Source: Anaerolineae bacterium (GTDB lineage Bacteria; Chloroflexota; Anaerolineae; JAFGEY01). Taken from it: a stretch of 34,357 bases of DNA. The stretch covers positions 1-34,357 of the forward strand of contig JAFGEY010000187.1 in assembly GCA_016931365.1 (NCBI GenBank), written 5' to 3'. Under the pieces are notes generated by a model. That model had not been told where the DNA came from. It was given only the letters and a program-made list of their open reading frames with translations, and made no database searches. Below are positions 33,636-34,357 of this stretch, piece after piece (the first letter of the stretch is position 1; each line of letters starts with the position of its first letter). The translations under genes and the position numbers were made by a program.

Positions 33636-34157
33636 TCATGCGCCGATAGGCCGGTAAGCATCCAGAATGGTATGCGGCGGGAACGAGATGGCGCGCGGCG
33701 GGCAGGCGTTGACGCACATGCTGCAGCCAACCTGGCAGCGAAACGGTTCCACGACAGCCACCTTGCCATCGGGTGTGGCCCGGTACACGCCAAACGAGCA
33801 GAACCGGAGGCACAAGCCGCACCCATCGCACAGGTCGAGCGCTACCGTTGGAAACCAGGGAATCTGCTCGCGCGGGTACCCGCGCCAGGTGCCGTACTCG
33901 ATGCGCCGGACCTGTCCGCCCTGCTCGCGCAAGCCTGCATACTGGCGGTATTCACGGAGCAAGGCCTCGGCATACTCGCTCACCGCGCCCTTGGGGATAT
34001 AGTTGTGCGCCCGGGCGCGCTCGACCAGCTCCACTCCCAGGTTCGGCTCGTCCGGCTTGCGCCCCTGCGCGTATAACGCTTCAAATATCTCGTCCAGACC
34101 ATGCATTCCGGCCGGCAGCCCGCCGACCAGAATCTGCCGCGAACTCGGTGCGCTCAT
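33636..34157 (-). CDS. 2[4Fe-4S] ferredoxin-like protein with an N-terminal helical domain (173 aa)
   Basis: Two cluster motifs are complete: Cys110, 113, 116, 120 (CDGCGLCLRFC) and Cys141, 145, 148, 152 (CQVGCSMCVNACPP). The second has three residues rather than two between its first Cys pair. The N-terminal 75 residues (VGGLPAGMHGLDEIFEALYA, NYIPKGAVSEYAEALLREY) are a soluble domain I do not recognise. No signal peptide, so it acts in the cytoplasm as electron carrier or small redox enzyme subunit. The ATG at 34157 overlaps the upstream stop as ATGA, which favours it over the TTG at 34187. Placed before the thioredoxin/CcdA fusion, it may supply electrons to it; that is inference. Confidence 0.9.
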   Translation of the reverse strand: MSAPSSRQILVGGLPAGMHGLDEIFEALYAQGRKPDEPNLGVELVERARAHNYIPKGAVSEYAEALLREYRQYAGLREQGGQVRRIEYGTWRGYPREQIPWFPTVALDLCDGCGLCLRFCSFGVYRATPDGKVAVVEPFRCQVGCSMCVNACPPRAISFPPHTILDAYRPIGA

Positions 34158-34357
34158 TTCACACTCGTTCTTTCCAATTTGATCCAAAATCGCCCATAGC
34201 CCTCGATGGACACCAGCAGCTTGTCGTCATCCGGCGCGAGCGCATCCCAGATCTCGCACGAAACGTAAATGTCGATCGGCTGTTCGGGACGCGCCGCATC
34301 GATCAGATGGACAAAGCCTTCTGCCTGTTCCGGTTTCCCCGTCAGACCTGACGGGCC
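34154..34357 (-). CDS. C-terminal end of an unrecognised protein, cut by window edge
   Basis: The last 67 codons of a gene entering from the right edge. The visible part (GFVHLIDAARPEQPIDIYVS, then LLVSIEGYGRFWIKLER) is soluble, without Cys motif or membrane segment, and matches no family I can name. Its TGA overlaps the ATG of the ferredoxin-like gene by 4 bases, so it belongs to the same operon. Confidence 0.75.
   Translation of the reverse strand, partial: GPSGLTGKPEQAEGFVHLIDAARPEQPIDIYVSCEIWDALAPDDDKLLVSIEGYGRFWIKLERTSVK

Noticed and set aside
33592..33831. Long N-terminal extension of the thioredoxin/CcdA fusion.
   Set aside because: It overlaps the ferredoxin-like gene, and its sequence is a shadow of the Cys-rich cluster region. 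Starts at 33591 or 33639 give a signal peptide or stop/start coupling.

Overview
The window is probably part of a chromosome of a Chloroflexota bacterium, most likely Anaerolineae-like. That is an inference from the many GAF sensor proteins with similar stalk sequences, the Pro/Thr-rich lipoprotein linkers, the DUF2142-type membrane proteins with C-terminal beta domains, and the moderately high GC content. No rRNA, tRNA, CRISPR array or transposase was found. Every gene I can support lies on the minus strand, so transcription runs from the right edge to the left. No gene-free stretch exceeds 300 bases; the longest, 19347-19596, holds a promoter and a large inverted repeat.

Right part (34357 to 26700). 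A redox cluster comes first: the end of an unknown gene, a 2[4Fe-4S] ferredoxin-like protein, and a membrane protein that joins three thioredoxin-like CxxC domains to a CcdA/DsbD-type electron-transfer domain. These are linked by 4-base stop/start overlaps or lie close together. An ArsR-type repressor with its own consensus promoter follows and appears to be leaderless. Next is a solo hydantoinase/oxoprolinase-type ATPase with a promoter and an attenuator-like hairpin in its leader. Then come a cupin protein, a very short YCII-like reading frame, a lytic-transglycosylase-like lipoprotein, a small Cys-rich protein with promoter and terminator, and thiamine pyrophosphokinase (thiN).

Middle part (26033 to 19597). 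A fully consensus sigma-70-type promoter overlaps the thiN stop codon. It drives two large polytopic DUF2142/GT-C-like proteins, a C-terminal remnant of a third, and an O-antigen ligase/polymerase-like protein. Together they look like a surface polysaccharide or glycosylation locus. Both large genes carry degenerate 7-base tandem repeats inside the coding sequence.

Left part (19596 to 1). A promoter whose spacer is occupied by one arm of a 16-bp perfect inverted repeat precedes a co-directional run of eleven genes. These are two stand-alone receiver proteins, a membrane histidine-kinase-like protein that has lost its phospho-accepting His and its N-box Asn residues, a 1127-residue cytoplasmic LacI-type ligand domain/PAS/GAF protein, six membrane GAF proteins, and a PF04392-type substrate-binding lipoprotein cut by the window edge. 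The LacI-type protein and the six membrane GAF proteins share a C-terminal stalk that stops at the beginning of a further GAF domain, and none has a catalytic output domain. The membrane proteins carry different sensor ends (polytopic, dCache-HAMP, or both). This resembles a receptor array working through a common partner in trans, and is the most interesting system in the window. The kinase that would phosphorylate the two receivers is not in the window.
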